From Alphaproteobacteria bacterium (lineage in GTDB: Bacteria; Pseudomonadota; Alphaproteobacteria; Bin95): DNA of 64,000 nucleotides. The stretch covers positions 1 to 64,000 of the forward strand of contig JAJEIH010000144.1 of the NCBI GenBank assembly GCA_022827685.1. The letters run 5' to 3'. A program made the position numbers and the translations under genes. Below, piece after piece: positions 35,820 to 44,337 of this stretch. The notes under the pieces were generated by a model that did no database searches, was not told where the DNA came from, and was given only the letters and a program-made list of their open reading frames with translations. How positions within the stretch are numbered: position 1 is the stretch's first letter; each line of letters opens with the position of its first letter.

Positions 35820-36137
35820 ATGGCGGTGACAGCAATCGTCCGCATCCCGCTCTCCGACGGCATGACGCGCGAGGCGGCGAGGGCCGCGTTCGAGGCATCC
35901 GCCCCGCGCTATCGCGGCATAAGGGGGCTGGTGCGGAAATACTATCTCTTCTCCGAAGAAGCCCGGACGGGCGGCGGCGTCTATCTGTTCGCCTCGCGGG
36001 AGGACGCCGAGCGACTCTACGACGACGCCTGGAAGGCCAATATCCGCGAGCGCTACGGCGCCGACCCGTCGATAGAGATTTTCGAGTCGCCGGTGATCGT
36101 GGACAACGACGCAGGCGCCATCTCCGTCGCGGCCTGA
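35820..36137 (+). CDS. YdhR-like putative monooxygenase
   Basis: 105 residues from ATG 35820 with GAGGAGG upstream. The text VTAIVRIPLSDGMTREAARA, FEASAPRYRGIRGLVRKYYL and IFESPVIVDN fits the YdhR/EthD-like dimeric alpha/beta-barrel family, related to antibiotic-biosynthesis monooxygenases. Small cytoplasmic protein; substrate unknown. Converges on the antitoxin gene with an 11-nt gap. Confidence 0.85.
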   Translation: MAVTAIVRIPLSDGMTREAARAAFEASAPRYRGIRGLVRKYYLFSEEARTGGGVYLFASREDAERLYDDAWKANIRERYGADPSIEIFESPVIVDNDAGAISVAA

Positions 36138-36148
36138 CCCGCGTCCGC

Positions 36149-36439
36149 TCACCTTCGGCGACCGCCTTCCTCCGAAAAGGGAACCTCCTTCCGGGACCGC
36201 CTGTCCGCGGAGGCGTCCGGATTTGTGCCGCGGGGCATGTTCTCCAGCAGCCACCGGCCCATGGGCGGCCGGGGCTGTGTTTTCGCATACCACTCGGCTG
36301 CGGGCACGACCACGAAGGTTCGCCTCCTGCCGACAAGCTGCGGCCCCTCCTCCTCGGCGAGGCGCAGCACTTCCGAGAGACGCGCCCTGGCCTCGGCGAC
36401 GGTCCAGACCCGACGGGGTCCCGGGCGGTGGCGATTCAT
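36149..36439 (-). CDS. Phd/YefM-like antitoxin without an adjacent toxin
   Basis: 96 residues from ATG 36439 with GGGGAAGGAG upstream. VWTVAEARARLSEVLRLAEE followed by GPQLVGRRRTFVVVPAAEW is the DNA-binding part of type II Phd/YefM antitoxins. The C-terminal tail (RPPMGRWLLENMPRGTNPDA) is where a toxin would bind. No toxin gene follows: the next gene downstream on this strand would overlap the convergent YdhR gene. It may be an orphan regulator or rely on a toxin elsewhere. Confidence 0.8.
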   Translation of the reverse strand: MNRHRPGPRRVWTVAEARARLSEVLRLAEEEGPQLVGRRRTFVVVPAAEWYAKTQPRPPMGRWLLENMPRGTNPDASADRRSRKEVPFSEEGGRRR

Positions 36440-36456
36440 GGGCCTTCTCCTTCCCC

Positions 36457-37074
36457 CTACCGGTCGCCGTAGTGGCGGCGCCAGAGCGGGCCGACGACCG
36501 GGTGGCGGCGGACCGCGTCCCCGATCCGGGCGAGGCGCGGCGGCTTCGCGTCGCCGCGGTACCAGACGAGGAACATGGCGAGGTAGATGTCGGCGACCGT
36601 CATCTCGGCGCCCAGCAGGAACGGCCCCTCGACATGCGCGTCGATGAGGGCCAGCGCCTCGCCCATACGGCGGATGGCGGCGCTCCTGAGCGCATCGTGC
36701 CCCTCGGGGTCGTCGGTGAAACGGAACGGGTAGCCGCGCCTGAGCACCGCCTCGTAAAGATTGATGTTGGCGAACACGGTCCAGCGCAGGAAGGCCGCGT
36801 GCGCCGGCGTGCCGGGCGGCGGCGCCAGGCGCTTCTCCGGGAAAGCGAGCGCGAGGTGGACCAAGATCGCCGAGGTTTCCGTCATCACCGACCCGTCCGG
36901 CAGGATCAGGGTCGGCAGCTGGCCCCAGGGGTTGGTGGTGCGGAAGCTCTCCGGCAGGGGCATTCCGGGCTTCGAGTCCAGCTCGATCAGCTCGAGCGGC
37001 GCCTCCGCCAGGGCGAGCGCCGCCTCGACGACGAACCCGCCGGAGCCCGGGCGGTTGTAGAGCGTGTAGCTCAC
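36457..37074 (-). CDS. glutathione S-transferase family protein
   Basis: 205 residues from GTG 37074 with AAGGAGG just upstream (a TTG at 37077 is possible). Thioredoxin-like N-domain: SYTLYNRPGSGGFVVEAALA, NPWGQLPTLILPDGSVMTETSAILVHLA, with the cis-Pro in QLPT and the Glu-Thr-Ser pair; helical C-domain with LLGAEMTVADIYLAM. Probably in one transcript with the metA-like gene 11 nt upstream. Confidence 0.9.
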   Translation of the reverse strand: MSYTLYNRPGSGGFVVEAALALAEAPLELIELDSKPGMPLPESFRTTNPWGQLPTLILPDGSVMTETSAILVHLALAFPEKRLAPPPGTPAHAAFLRWTVFANINLYEAVLRRGYPFRFTDDPEGHDALRSAAIRRMGEALALIDAHVEGPFLLGAEMTVADIYLAMFLVWYRGDAKPPRLARIGDAVRRHPVVGPLWRRHYGDR

Positions 37075-37085
37075 CAATCCCTCCT

Positions 37086-37949
37086 TCAGCGCGCCAGCAT
37101 GGCGGCCCAGTTGGCGTAGAAGCGCTCGCCCGCGGCGCGCCAGCGGTCTCCGGGCGGCTCTGCCGGATCGTCGTCCGGGTAGTAGGCCTTCGGCACCGGC
37201 ACGTCGTCGCGGCGGCCGAGGTCGCGCCTGTATTCGTCGTCGAGCGTCCCCGCCTCATATTCGAAATGGTTGAGCGCGTGGACATGGCCCAGCGCCGGCT
37301 CCGAGACCGCGCCGACATTGGCCTCGTCATGGTCGAGCAGCAGGTCGAGGCCCGCGCCGGCCCGCGCAATGTCGTCGCGGCGGGTTTCGGTATGGCGCGA
37401 GACCGGCATCGCCACCGGCCCTTCAAGACCCGAGACGGCCGGGCTTGCGGGCGCGGCGATCCGGTGCTCAAACACGCCGAAGCGCTTCTCCGCGAGCGCA
37501 TGCTTGGGCACGCCGTAATAGCGGTAGAGCGCCGCCTGCGCCGCCCAGCAGAGCGTGAACAGCGGCGTCTTCCGGGCGCGCAGCCCGTCCAGCAGATGCG
37601 CGATCTCCTCCCAGTAATCGACCGCCTCGAAATCGAGCAGTTCGATGGGCGCGCCGGTCAGGATCACGCCGTCCGCCTCCTCCGCCGCCTCCAGCCCCCC
37701 ATAGAAGGCGCCCATATGCCCGGGATCGGCGTTCTTGCCCCGGTAGCGCGAGGGAACCGCGAGCGAGAGCGCGATGTCCGGTCCGGCGAGGCCGAGCTTG
37801 CGGGCGATCTGGCGCTCGGTCTTCTGTTTCTCCGGCATGAGGTTGACCAGCAGCACGCGCCGCGCGGGCCGGTCGTCGGAGAAGAGCGGCACGCCCTCCT
37901 CCGCAAGCTCGGCCGCCGCCGGCAGTCCCTCCGCAAGCCGAATGGCCAT
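37086..37949 (-). CDS. homoserine O-acyltransferase-like (MetA family) protein
   Basis: 287 residues. MetA-type features: VLLVNLMPEKQKTERQIA, DGVILTGAPIELLDFEAVDYW, the nucleophile Cys in LCWAAQAALYRYYGV, and His and Glu in LNHFEYEAGTL. MetA enzymes acylate homoserine in methionine synthesis. At this length (MetA is usually about 300) and with GAPIELLDFEAVDYWEE conserved, the fold is secure, but the acyl donor (succinyl or acetyl) cannot be told by eye. Start ATG shares one base with the stop of the P-loop gene upstream (TGATG). Confidence 0.87.
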   Translation of the reverse strand: MAIRLAEGLPAAAELAEEGVPLFSDDRPARRVLLVNLMPEKQKTERQIARKLGLAGPDIALSLAVPSRYRGKNADPGHMGAFYGGLEAAEEADGVILTGAPIELLDFEAVDYWEEIAHLLDGLRARKTPLFTLCWAAQAALYRYYGVPKHALAEKRFGVFEHRIAAPASPAVSGLEGPVAMPVSRHTETRRDDIARAGAGLDLLLDHDEANVGAVSEPALGHVHALNHFEYEAGTLDDEYRRDLGRRDDVPVPKAYYPDDDPAEPPGDRWRAAGERFYANWAAMLAR

Positions 37950-38854
37950 CAGCCGCCCTTCCTTTCCGCCCGCCGCCGCTCGCAGAGCCCGATATAGCTC
38001 TCCAGCCGGTCGCCGCCATGCTCCCAGAGCGTGGCGAGGAACCGGTCGGCGTCCGGTATCCCGCCGTTCGGGAACACGTCCGCGGTCTCCAGCGCCAGCC
38101 CCCGCTCCGCCAGGCGCTCATAGCGCGGCCGGCGGAAGGCCAGCAGCTCCGGGAAAAGCGGGCGCGCGAAGCCCACCGGGTCGATGCCCGCGCCGTCCTC
38201 CGGCATGTCTTCGAGGCGCGGCGTCAGGAAATCGGGATTGTAGAACAGCGGCTTGGGGTGGGTGCGGGCGCGCTCCTTCAGGGTCTCCTCGAAGGCGGCG
38301 TCGGCGCGGATATAGACGATCAGGCTGTGGGCCGTCAGGCGCTCCAGCACCGGGTCTTCCGGGTCGTCGGGATCGGCCACCTCGCAGAGCGAGCCGGAGG
38401 CGTCGTTGACGAAGCTCTCGCAGCCGTAGAGCCGCCAGCCCTTGGCGATGAAGTCCGGCACGTCGAGCATCGACTGTATCTCGGCGTCCCGGTAAAGCCT
38501 CTGGCGGTGGAGGAAGGTCTCCATGTCGAGCCCGCCCGCGGCCGGGTCGCCATACATGCCGAGAAAGGTCGAGACCGGCTCCAGATTGTCCACGGAGATA
38601 TTGTGCTCGATATAGATCGAATCGGACCGCAGCAGGTCGGCGACGAAGCGGTCCGCCATCGACATGATCTTGAACTTGATATTGTCGAGGATGTGCTCCG
38701 CCAGGTAGCGCGTGCCGATGCGGTAGTCGGCGGAATAGTGGAACCAGTCGGCCGACCGGCGCAGCGACGTCGAGAGCATCGTCTTGCCGACGCCCGACAT
38801 GCCGAGCAGCGTGATGGCGTGGGGAAGCGCCCGGAAGGTCTCGAAGCTGCCCAT
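37949..38854 (-). CDS. P-loop ATPase/kinase-like protein of unknown function
   Basis: 301 residues from ATG 38854. A Walker A motif GMSGVGKTMLS lies 18 residues in, preceded by a strand HAITLL. Downstream text DWFHYSADYRIGTRYLAEHI and IYIEHNISVDNLEPVSTFLG has the look of a nucleoside or small-molecule kinase, with LTAHSLIVYIRADA as a later core strand. No family name recognised. It is translationally coupled to the metA-like gene and nearly abuts the amidase gene, so it may modify a metabolite in the same pathway; this is inference. Confidence 0.72.
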   Translation of the reverse strand: MGSFETFRALPHAITLLGMSGVGKTMLSTSLRRSADWFHYSADYRIGTRYLAEHILDNIKFKIMSMADRFVADLLRSDSIYIEHNISVDNLEPVSTFLGMYGDPAAGGLDMETFLHRQRLYRDAEIQSMLDVPDFIAKGWRLYGCESFVNDASGSLCEVADPDDPEDPVLERLTAHSLIVYIRADAAFEETLKERARTHPKPLFYNPDFLTPRLEDMPEDGAGIDPVGFARPLFPELLAFRRPRYERLAERGLALETADVFPNGGIPDADRFLATLWEHGGDRLESYIGLCERRRAERKGG

Positions 38855-38862
38855 GGGCGCGC

Positions 38863-40131
38863 TCACCCGGCGAGGCGCGGATGCAGCCAGGCGGCGGCGG
38901 CGAGCAGGTCGGCGTCTCCGCCCGCCCGGCCGACAAGCTGGACCCCGACCGGCAGGCCGTTGCCGGCCGAGAAACCCGGCAGGGTGATGCAGGGCACGCC
39001 CAGGGTCGTCCAGATGCGGTTGCATTCCGGCGAGCCGGTCCAGCCGAGGCCTTCCGGCGCCTCGCCCGGCGCGGCCGGGGTGATGAGCGCGTCCACGCCG
39101 TCGAAGACCTTGTCGAAGGCCGCCCGCGCCGCCTCGCGGACGCCGAGCGCCCAGAGATAGCGCTCATGGTCGAGGCCGAGGCCGGTTTCCACGATCTGGC
39201 GGATGGCGTCGCTCATCTGCTCCCGGCGCATGCGGTATTCCCAGGCGAGCAGGCGGGCGCCCTCATAGGGCATGATGACATCGTGGGCCGCCGGCACCTC
39301 GTCGCAGGGCGGCGGCAGCACCAGATCGTCCGGTCCCGCGCCGGCAGCCGCGCGCGCCACCTCCATCGCCTTGACCGACGCCGGCTCGACGCAATGCCAG
39401 GCCGGGCTCGGGCACATGGCGAAGCGCGCCGGACGGGCCTCGACCCGCGAGATCGGGATGCCCGCCATCGCCTGCACGAAGGCGCCGGCATCGGCGACCG
39501 TGCGCGCCATGGAGCCCACCGTGTCCAGCGTCTCGGAGATCGGCTTCACGCCCGCGCGCGGCACGGTGCCGAAGGTCGGCTTGAAGCCGACCGCGCCGCA
39601 ATAGGAGGCCGGGCGGACCACCGAGCCCGCGGTCTGGGTGCCGATGGCCAGCGGTACCTGGAAATCGGCCACTCCCGCGGCCGAGCCCTGCGAGGAGCCG
39701 CCCGGCGTGTGGGCCGGGTCCGCCGGATTGCGGGTCTTGCCCGGATGGCGCATGGCGAATTCGGTCGTGACCGTCTTGCCGAGCACCACCATGCCGGCGT
39801 CGCGCAGCAGCGCCACGGAGGCGGCGTCCCAGGCCGGGCGGTTGCCGGGCGTGTAGATCGGCGAGCCGTAGCCGGTCGGCATGTCATGTGTGTCGATGAT
39901 GTCCTTGACGCCGGCCGGCACGCCGTGAAGCGCCGAGCGCGGCTCCTCCCGGTCGCGCTGCCTGGCTTCGGCCAGCGCGGCCTCCGGGTCGAGATGGATC
40001 CAGGCGGCGACCGTCTCGTCGCGTGCCTCGATGTGCGCGAGGCAGGATTCGACCAGGCGCTCGGAGGTCAGGTCCCCCGCCCGGATGGCGGCGGCGGCGT
40101 CTAGGCCGGAGAGGAGATGGGGTTGGGTCAT
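38863..40131 (-). CDS. amidase-signature family protein
   Basis: 422 residues from ATG 40131, overlapping the dehydrogenase stop (ATGA). Triad: Lys76 in AGVKDIIDTHDMP, cis-Ser in GGSSQGSAAG (144-152), nucleophile Ser170 in TQTAGSVVRPA. Resembles AtzF/GatA-type amidases and differs from the 504-residue pair at 21346 and 22891. The TAGSV form replaces the common GGSIR. Co-transcribed with an acyl-CoA dehydrogenase and SDR, so an amide linked to a fatty or aromatic acid pathway is possible. Confidence 0.88.
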   Translation of the reverse strand: MTQPHLLSGLDAAAAIRAGDLTSERLVESCLAHIEARDETVAAWIHLDPEAALAEARQRDREEPRSALHGVPAGVKDIIDTHDMPTGYGSPIYTPGNRPAWDAASVALLRDAGMVVLGKTVTTEFAMRHPGKTRNPADPAHTPGGSSQGSAAGVADFQVPLAIGTQTAGSVVRPASYCGAVGFKPTFGTVPRAGVKPISETLDTVGSMARTVADAGAFVQAMAGIPISRVEARPARFAMCPSPAWHCVEPASVKAMEVARAAAGAGPDDLVLPPPCDEVPAAHDVIMPYEGARLLAWEYRMRREQMSDAIRQIVETGLGLDHERYLWALGVREAARAAFDKVFDGVDALITPAAPGEAPEGLGWTGSPECNRIWTTLGVPCITLPGFSAGNGLPVGVQLVGRAGGDADLLAAAAWLHPRLAG

Positions 40132-41303
40132 GCCTGCCTCGCGAAACTGCGGCCGATGAGTTGGCGGTGGATCTGGTTCGTCCCTTCCCAGATCTGGGTG
40201 ATCTTGGCGTCGCGCAGCAGCCGTTCCGCGCGATACTCCCTGATATAGCCGTATCCGCCGTGAAGCTGCACGCACATATCGGCGGCCTTCATGGCGAGGT
40301 CGGACGCGGAGAGCTTCGCCATGGAGGCCTCGATGCCGATATCGTCGAGCCCCTCGTCCACCAGCCCCGCGACGTAGCCCAGCCAGAGCTCCGCCTGGGC
40401 AAGCTCGGTGGCGAGGTCCGCCAGCATGAACTGGATGCCCTGGAAATCCGCGATGCGCCGGCCGGACTGGCGGCGCTGGCCGATATAGTCCACGGCGTCG
40501 CCGAAGGCGGCGCGCGCGATGCCGAGCGCATGCGCGGCGATGGACGGCCGGGACTTGTTGAGCGCGCCGAACAGCACCTTCAGCCCCTCGCCCGGCCCGA
40601 GCACCAGGTTCCCGCGCGGCACGCGCACGCCCTCGAAGGCCAGCGCTGCGGTGGAGCTCGCGCGCAGCCCCAGCTTGTCCTCCAGCCGCAGCACGCTTAT
40701 GCCGGCGGCCTCCTTCTCGACGGCGAGCGCCGTGATGGCCGCGCGCCCGTCCTCGATCTCCGCCCATTTGCCGAACAGCACATAGACGTCCGCCACGTCG
40801 CCATTGGTGATGAAGGTCTTGGCGCCGTCGATCACGATGTCGCCGCCGTCAGGGCGGAAGCGGGTGCGCATGCCGGTGGCGTCGGAGCCGGCGTCGGCTT
40901 CGGTGATGCAGAGCGCGGCGAGGCCGCCGTCGGCGATGCGCGGCAGAATGCGGCGCTTGAGGTCCCCGCTGCCGAAGTCGATCACCGGCTTGATCGCGTG
41001 GAAGGTGGTGGACCACACGATGCCGGTCGCCGCGCAGGCCCGCGCCATCTCGTGCGCCGCGCGGACATAGCAGGCGAAGGACAGGCCGGCGCCGCCATAG
41101 GCCTCGGGCACGAACATCCGGTTGAGTTCGAGTTCGCGCATGGCGGCGAGATTGTCCCAGGGGAAGCGGCCCTTCGCGTCGAGGGCGGCCGCGGCCGGGG
41201 CCACCACCCGTTCCGCAAGGCGCTTCACGGCCTCCAGCACCGCCGCTTCCTCGTCCGGCAGCGCTTTTTCGAGGCGGGCGTCGAGGCGGTCCAGCACGGT
41301 CAT
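40128..41303 (-). CDS. acyl-CoA dehydrogenase
   Basis: 391 residues from ATG 41303, overlapping the SDR stop by ATGA. Family blocks: MFVPEAYGGAGLSFACYVRA, ALCITEADAGSDATGMRT, ITNGDVADVYVLF, ALNKSRPSIAAHALGIARAA, FMLADLATELAQAELWL and the C-terminal QLHGGYGYIREYRAERLLRD then ITQIWEGTNQIHRQLIGR. The catalytic base position in YIREYRAERLLRD is Glu-rich as in short-chain enzymes. FAD-dependent oxidation of an acyl-CoA. Confidence 0.92.
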   Translation of the reverse strand: MTVLDRLDARLEKALPDEEAAVLEAVKRLAERVVAPAAAALDAKGRFPWDNLAAMRELELNRMFVPEAYGGAGLSFACYVRAAHEMARACAATGIVWSTTFHAIKPVIDFGSGDLKRRILPRIADGGLAALCITEADAGSDATGMRTRFRPDGGDIVIDGAKTFITNGDVADVYVLFGKWAEIEDGRAAITALAVEKEAAGISVLRLEDKLGLRASSTAALAFEGVRVPRGNLVLGPGEGLKVLFGALNKSRPSIAAHALGIARAAFGDAVDYIGQRRQSGRRIADFQGIQFMLADLATELAQAELWLGYVAGLVDEGLDDIGIEASMAKLSASDLAMKAADMCVQLHGGYGYIREYRAERLLRDAKITQIWEGTNQIHRQLIGRSFARQA

Positions 41304-42013
41304 TGGTTGATGCTCTGCGCCCCGTCCATCACGATGGTCTCGCCGGTGAGGTAGTGGATCTTCTCGGCGAACAGCAGCGCGACGAAACGCGCCACCTCGT
41401 CCACGCTTCCGGGCCGTCCGACCGGGATGCGCCGCTCCAGCCAGGCGCGGAAGCGCGGATTGGCGAGGATTTCGGCGTTCATGTCCGTCTCCACATAGCC
41501 GGGGGCGACGGTATAGACGGAAATATTGTCCCGCGCCCATTCCACGGCGAGGCAGCGCGTCAGGCCGGAGACGGCGGCCTTGGAGGCGCAGTAGGCGGTG
41601 TTGGCGCGCACGCCGAGCCGCTCCCAGTAGGAGCCCAGATTGACCACGATGCCGCCGCCATTGGCCTTCAGATGCGGATAGGCAGCCTGCGCGGCGGCGA
41701 AGACGGCGGTGGTGTTGACCGCCATGGTCCGGGCGAAGTCCTCGACGGGGAAGTCCGCGCTCGGCCCCTGCAGGTGGACGCCGGCATTGTTCACCAGCCC
41801 TTCGAGGCCGCCAAGGTCCCGCGCCGCCGCGTCGAGCGCGCGGGCGAGGCCGGCCGCGTCGGTCACGTCCACGGGCCAGGCCGGCAGGTCCAGCCCCTCC
41901 GGGCCGCGCCCGGAGCGCGTCAGGCAGGCCACCGCGAAGCCCCGCTCCGCCAGCGCCGCCGCAATCCCCGCGCCGATGCCCCGATTGGCCCCGGTCACCG
42001 CAATCGCCGCCAT
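41300..42013 (-). CDS. short-chain dehydrogenase/reductase
   Basis: 237 residues. Cofactor motif TGANRGIG, NNAG, Ser in LGSYWERLG and YCASK, ending IHYLTGETIVMDGAQ. Classical FabG-type SDR. First gene of an operon with acyl-CoA dehydrogenase and amidase; all three are joined by ATGA overlaps, so they are probably one pathway. The gene diverges from the antitoxin at 42188. Confidence 0.9.
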   Translation of the reverse strand: MAAIAVTGANRGIGAGIAAALAERGFAVACLTRSGRGPEGLDLPAWPVDVTDAAGLARALDAAARDLGGLEGLVNNAGVHLQGPSADFPVEDFARTMAVNTTAVFAAAQAAYPHLKANGGGIVVNLGSYWERLGVRANTAYCASKAAVSGLTRCLAVEWARDNISVYTVAPGYVETDMNAEILANPRFRAWLERRIPVGRPGSVDEVARFVALLFAEKIHYLTGETIVMDGAQSINQ

Positions 42014-42187
42014 CGGTCCTCCGTCTTTGCCCGTTCCTCCACCGCCGGCCAGAATGGCACGGAGACGGCCGCCCGTCAGCCTGAGCGTCCCGGCTCTGCC
42101 CGACGGATATTTGTTGTGGTGTTTGTGTCATTTGTTGCATTTACGGCGTTTGATGTTTATCTTTCCGCCGGATGGTGGAGAGGCGCG

Positions 42188-42634
42188 ATGAACGGAAGAA
42201 CGGCGGCTGGAATTCCCAGCGAGCGCGACGCGGTCCTGGCGGGTGAGGCAGGCCGCAAACTCACGGCATGGGGCGACGGTACGGACCCGGTGCCTGCGCG
42301 TTTCGGTAGCGCTGAAGAGGAACCCGTGGACATTCCGTTGTCTGCGTTGCGCCTGCTCAAGGAGATTCTCGCCCAGATGGCGCACGGAAACGGTGTGACC
42401 CTGACACCGCTGCATGCCGAACTGACGACGCGGCAGGCGGCCGACCTCCTGCAGGTATCGCGAACGCACCTGGTGCAGTTGCTCGACGAAGGCCGCATAC
42501 CCTGCCGCAAGGTTGGCGCACACCGGCGGGTCCGCGCCCGGGACATTCTTGTCTATCGCCGCGAGACGGAATTCACGCGCCGCGAGGCGCTGGACGAGCT
42601 CACGGCCCTCGATCAAAGCCTCGGCCTCCAATAG
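42188..42634 (+). CDS. excisionase-type HTH antitoxin
   Basis: 148 residues from ATG 42188 with GGTGGAGAGGCGCG upstream. The C-terminal half contains a MerR/excisionase-like helix-turn-helix: LTTRQAADLLQVSRTHLVQL, RIPCRKVGAHRRVRARDIL. The N-terminal 70 residues (VDIPLSALRLLKEILAQMA) are an oligomerisation-type helix. Such proteins are antitoxins of PIN toxins; the PIN gene follows 3 nt downstream. The gene starts in a lower-GC, AT-rich leader. Confidence 0.85.
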   Translation: MNGRTAAGIPSERDAVLAGEAGRKLTAWGDGTDPVPARFGSAEEEPVDIPLSALRLLKEILAQMAHGNGVTLTPLHAELTTRQAADLLQVSRTHLVQLLDEGRIPCRKVGAHRRVRARDILVYRRETEFTRREALDELTALDQSLGLQ

Positions 42635-42637
42635 GCG

Positions 42638-43012
42638 ATGCCGCCTCCAACGGCGTTGCTCGACGCCAATGTTCTTTATCCCGCCGGCCTCCGGGACCTG
42701 CTCTTGCGTCTGGCCGACCGGTACCTGTATGCGCCGCTCTGGAGTGCGGACATCCACGAGGAGTGGATGCGGAGCCTTCTGGCGGACCGACCGGATATCC
42801 CGGCCGGTGCGCTCGAGCGCACCCGTGCGATTATGGACGAGCACTTTCCCGGCGCCGTCGTGACAGGGTACGCCGCCCTCGCCGCGTCGCTCGACCTGCC
42901 TGACCCCGGCGACGCACATGTGCTGGCGGCTGCAATTGAGGGCGGGGCGAGCACCATCGTGACCCGGAACCTGCGGCATTTCCCGTCCGAACGCCTTGCT
43001 CCCCGCCGTTAG
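42638..43012 (+). CDS. PIN-domain toxin, shortened
   Basis: 124 residues. PIN nuclease features: first Asp in LLDANVLYP, WSADIHEEWMRSLL, DLPDPGDAHVLAAAIEGGAS and TIVTRNLRHFP. Related PIN proteins of this pair type usually continue about 60 residues beyond the LAP(Y/W)G position; here the frame ends at LAPRR. The active-site Asp residues are still present. Either a natural short form or the 3' end was lost, which may have inactivated it. Partner of the antitoxin at 42188. Confidence 0.82.
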   Translation: MPPPTALLDANVLYPAGLRDLLLRLADRYLYAPLWSADIHEEWMRSLLADRPDIPAGALERTRAIMDEHFPGAVVTGYAALAASLDLPDPGDAHVLAAAIEGGASTIVTRNLRHFPSERLAPRR

Positions 43013-43116
43013 ACGGGCCGCATTTCTTCTCCAACCATGCTGCCGCCTGCCGCCGTTGATCCCCTCCGGCAGGCCCCCTACGCTGTCTTCGACGGGGCAT
43101 TTCGGGGCGGCGGATT

Positions 43117-44265
43117 ATGGGCGGTGACATGGATTTCGAGGCTTATCTGGCCGAGGTGGAGGCGTTCACGCGCGAGGAGCTGATCCCGAACGAGGAGCGG
43201 GTGGAAGAGCTGGGCCATGTGCCCGAAGACCTCGTGCGGCGGATTTGCGAGATGCGGCTCTTCGCCATCTCGATCCCGGAGGAGTATGGCGGGCTCGGCC
43301 TCACCCAGGAGCAGCAGGTGCGGCTCACCTTCGCGTTCACGCAGGCCTCGGCCGTGTTCCGCGCCCGCTTCTCGACCACGATCGGGCTCTGCAGCCAGGC
43401 GATCCTCGACTTCGCCACGGAGGCGCAGAAGCGGAAATACCTGCCCGCCATGGCGGAGGGCCGCTGCACCGGCGCCTTCTCGCTGACCGAGCCGGACTAC
43501 GGCTCCGACGCGGCCAATCTCGCGACGACGGCGGTGCGCGACGGCGCGGACTATGTGCTGAACGGCACCAAGCGCTACATCACCAACGCGGCGGACGCCG
43601 ACATGTTCCTGGTCATGGCGCGCACGGGCGGCCCGGGCGCGGGCGGCGTCTCGGCCTTCGCGGTCGATGCCGGCACGCCGGGCATCCGCGCGGGCGCGCC
43701 CGTCGCCATGATGGGGCATAGCGGGTCCCGGGTATCGGAGGTCTATCTGGAGGACTGCCGCGTGCCCGGGGACGCGCTGGTCGGCGGACAGGAGGGGCTC
43801 GGGCTCAAGGCGGCGCTCAGGGGCATCAACCATGCGCGCACCCATGTCGCCGCCACCTGCGTCGGGCAGGCGAAGCGGCTGGTCGGCGAGGCGGTCCGCT
43901 ATGCCCGCGGGCGCCGCCAGTTCGGCAAGGCCATCGGCGAGCACCAGCTCGTCCAGGCCATGCTTGCCGACATGCGCGCCGACACCTATGCGGCCGAAGC
44001 GATGGTGCTGGACTGCGCCCGGCGGTTCGAACGGCGCCCGCTGCCCTTCGCGGACATCGCCTGCGCCAAGTATTTCGCCTCCGAGATGGTGAGCCGGGTC
44101 GCCGACAAGGCGGTCCAGATCCTCGGCGGCCAGGGCTATATGGCCGAAAACGCCGTCGCCCGCCTTTACCGCGACACGCGGCTGTTCCGCATCTTCGAGG
44201 GCACGTCGCAGATCCAGCAGCAGCAGATCGCCCGCGCCATGCTGCGCGACGAAGCCGACGCTTAA
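43117..44265 (+). CDS. acyl-CoA dehydrogenase
   Basis: 382 residues; ATG 43129 is an equally possible start. Blocks: SIPEEYGGLGLTQEQQVRL, GAFSLTEPDYGSDAANLATT, YITNAADADMFLVM, QFGKAIGEHQLVQAMLADMR, VQILGGQGYMAENAVARLYRD and FEGTSQIQQQQIARAML. The GYMAENAVARLYRD segment carries the usual C-terminal substrate-side residues. Function in fatty or branched acyl-CoA oxidation. Stands alone between the TA pair and UspA. Confidence 0.92.
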   Translation: MGGDMDFEAYLAEVEAFTREELIPNEERVEELGHVPEDLVRRICEMRLFAISIPEEYGGLGLTQEQQVRLTFAFTQASAVFRARFSTTIGLCSQAILDFATEAQKRKYLPAMAEGRCTGAFSLTEPDYGSDAANLATTAVRDGADYVLNGTKRYITNAADADMFLVMARTGGPGAGGVSAFAVDAGTPGIRAGAPVAMMGHSGSRVSEVYLEDCRVPGDALVGGQEGLGLKAALRGINHARTHVAATCVGQAKRLVGEAVRYARGRRQFGKAIGEHQLVQAMLADMRADTYAAEAMVLDCARRFERRPLPFADIACAKYFASEMVSRVADKAVQILGGQGYMAENAVARLYRDTRLFRIFEGTSQIQQQQIARAMLRDEADA

Positions 44266-44337
44266 ATTCCCCGCCCCGGCGCACCATATCGAGGGCATGG
44301 GGGCGGCGGCCGCCGCCCGTTGCCGGAGGGGTGTGAG

